Made by a program: the position numbers and the translations under genes. Below, in pieces: positions 62,966-64,000 of a stretch of DNA of 64,000 bases; the stretch's first letter is position 1; each line of letters opens with the position of its first letter. The DNA comes from Acidicapsa ligni (GTDB lineage Bacteria; Acidobacteriota; Terriglobia; Terriglobales; Acidobacteriaceae): contig NZ_JAGSYG010000001.1 of the NCBI RefSeq assembly GCF_025685655.1, positions 620,001 to 684,000 of the forward strand, written 5' to 3'. The notes beneath the pieces are model-generated. The model saw only the letters and a program-made list of their open reading frames with translations, had not been told where the DNA came from and did no database searches.

Positions 62966-64000
62966 ATGAAAGCTCTTCTTCTCTCCGAATACAGCAATTT
63001 ACAAGTTGCAGACGTGCCTCGTCCCGTGATTGCGTCCGACGAAGTGCTGGTCGAAGTAGCGGCCTGCGGCATCTGCGGCAGCGACGTGCATGGATACGAC
63101 GGCTCCTCGGGACGCCGCATTCCACCGCTGGTAATGGGGCATGAGGCTGCGGGAGTAGTCGCCGCCATAGGTGCTGAGGTTAGCCGCTTCGCTGTTGGCG
63201 ATCGGGTCACATTCGATTCAACCGTCTATTGCGGAGTTTGCGAATTCTGCCTGAGCGGCGCGATCAATCTCTGCAATGATCGGCAGGTCGTAGGCGTGTC
63301 CTGCGCGGAGTTCCGCCGTGCGGGCGCTTTTGCCGAATATGTCTCAGTACCCGAACGCATCGTCTATCGCTTGCCGGATGCGCTTTCCTTCGCGGAAGCC
63401 GCCATGCTTGAGGCTGTGGCGGTCGCTATCCACGCAGTTGCGGTTACGGAGTTGGCAGGCGGCGAGACGGCGCTGGTTATCGGCGCGGGAATGATCGGAT
63501 TGCTGATCCTTCAGGCTGCAAAGGCAGCGGGATGCAAGCGAGTCTTTGTAGCCGATGTAGATGCGACCCGGTTGAGGCTTGCTGCCGAGTTAGGCGCGGA
63601 TGCAACTGTTCTGGCATCCGGTGCGGAGATGGTGCGGGAAGCACTGCGACTGACCGATGGCCGGGGTATGGACGTCGTGCTTGAAGCGGTTGGCCGCGAT
63701 GAAACCGTCGCCGCGGCTGTTGACGCAGTGCGCAAAGGCGGCACCGTTACGTTGATTGGCAACATTACTCCGCAGGTCACATTGCCATTGCAGAAGGTGG
63801 TTTCGCGGCAGATTCGACTCCAGGGATCGTGCGCTTCCTGCGGCGAATATCCGCAGGCTATGGAACTCGTGTCGAGCGGGCAGATCAAAGTTGCTCCGCT
63901 CATCACCGCCGTAGCTCCGCTGGCCGATGGAGCAAGCTGGTTTAACCGGCTTCATGCGCGTGAACCAAACCTGATGAAGATTGTTCTCGATCCTCGAATT
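62966..64000 (+). CDS. Zinc-dependent medium-chain alcohol/polyol dehydrogenase (3' end cut by window)
   Basis: 345 codons from ATG 62966 to the window edge without a stop, so the gene is almost complete at family length (~345-350). Catalytic zinc ligands: Cys in CGICGSD (~36-43) and GHE; structural zinc lobe YCGVCEFCLSGAINLCND (four Cys). Cofactor fold GAGMIGLLILQAAKAAG (residues ~172-188). The domain order is that of sorbitol/galactitol-1-phosphate dehydrogenases (L-threonine dehydrogenase relatives). Substrate unknown. Divergent from the glycosylase. Confidence for the family is high. Confidence 0.88.
   Translation, partial: MKALLLSEYSNLQVADVPRPVIASDEVLVEVAACGICGSDVHGYDGSSGRRIPPLVMGHEAAGVVAAIGAEVSRFAVGDRVTFDSTVYCGVCEFCLSGAINLCNDRQVVGVSCAEFRRAGAFAEYVSVPERIVYRLPDALSFAEAAMLEAVAVAIHAVAVTELAGGETALVIGAGMIGLLILQAAKAAGCKRVFVADVDATRLRLAAELGADATVLASGAEMVREALRLTDGRGMDVVLEAVGRDETVAAAVDAVRKGGTVTLIGNITPQVTLPLQKVVSRQIRLQGSCASCGEYPQAMELVSSGQIKVAPLITAVAPLADGASWFNRLHAREPNLMKIVLDPRI

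Overview
The window reads as chromosomal DNA of an acidobacterium, probably of the Acidobacteriaceae/Terriglobales type. This rests on inference from gene content, not on a marker gene. The clues are two very large Oar-like TonB-dependent receptors with an N-terminal carboxypeptidase-regulatory-like domain, a DUF1592 cytochrome next to a DUF1552 Tat protein, Ig-like and beta-propeller secreted proteins, a PDZ-containing M61 peptidase, a serine/threonine kinase with a TPR-like tail, and a moderately high GC content. I see no rRNA, tRNA, CRISPR array, transposase, integrase or phage gene.

Layout. 0-7 kb: an RDD membrane protein, then (minus strand) a patatin/outer-membrane-barrel fusion, a divergent ROK protein and the soluble transhydrogenase SthA. 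7-9.3 kb: a plus-strand housekeeping operon, DUF177-rpmF-plsX-Trm112. 9.3-17 kb (minus): a 59-residue membrane microprotein coupled to a MacB-like permease, an S9 peptidase and a large TonB receptor. 17.2-20.8 kb (minus): a compact transglutaminase / alpha-E / permuted ATP-grasp operon. 20.9-25 kb: a TPR membrane protein, an acyltransferase-3 protein and a glutamine synthetase. 25-34 kb: M61 peptidase, protein kinase, CocE/NonD hydrolase and two secreted minus-strand proteins, one in an AT-richer patch. 34.5-41.4 kb: ruvA, an unknown gene, DUF2461, an HU-like protein, DUF4260, an ICMT-like methyltransferase, mnmE with an acidic insert, and a secreted beta-helix protein.

41.8-56.75 kb is the most interesting part. 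Ten genes lie in the same direction with small gaps or overlaps: DUF1592 cytochrome, DUF1552 Tat protein, periplasmic ankyrin protein, TonB receptor, exported creatininase-like amidohydrolase, ATP-grasp ligase, flavin monooxygenase, and a MetQ-MetN-MetI-type ABC importer. Together they look like one route: outer-membrane uptake, periplasmic trimming, inner-membrane import, then cytoplasmic ligation and oxygenation of an unknown small molecule, possibly sulfur- or amide-containing. The function is inferred.

56.7-64 kb (mostly minus): an orphan amino-acid binding protein translationally coupled to a secreted phosphoesterase, a small ABM monooxygenase, lipoprotein MsrA, an SDR dehydrogenase preceded by three 18-bp tandem repeats, an Fpg-family DNA glycosylase, and a divergent zinc alcohol dehydrogenase that runs off the window end. 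Several strong intrinsic terminators separate the units.
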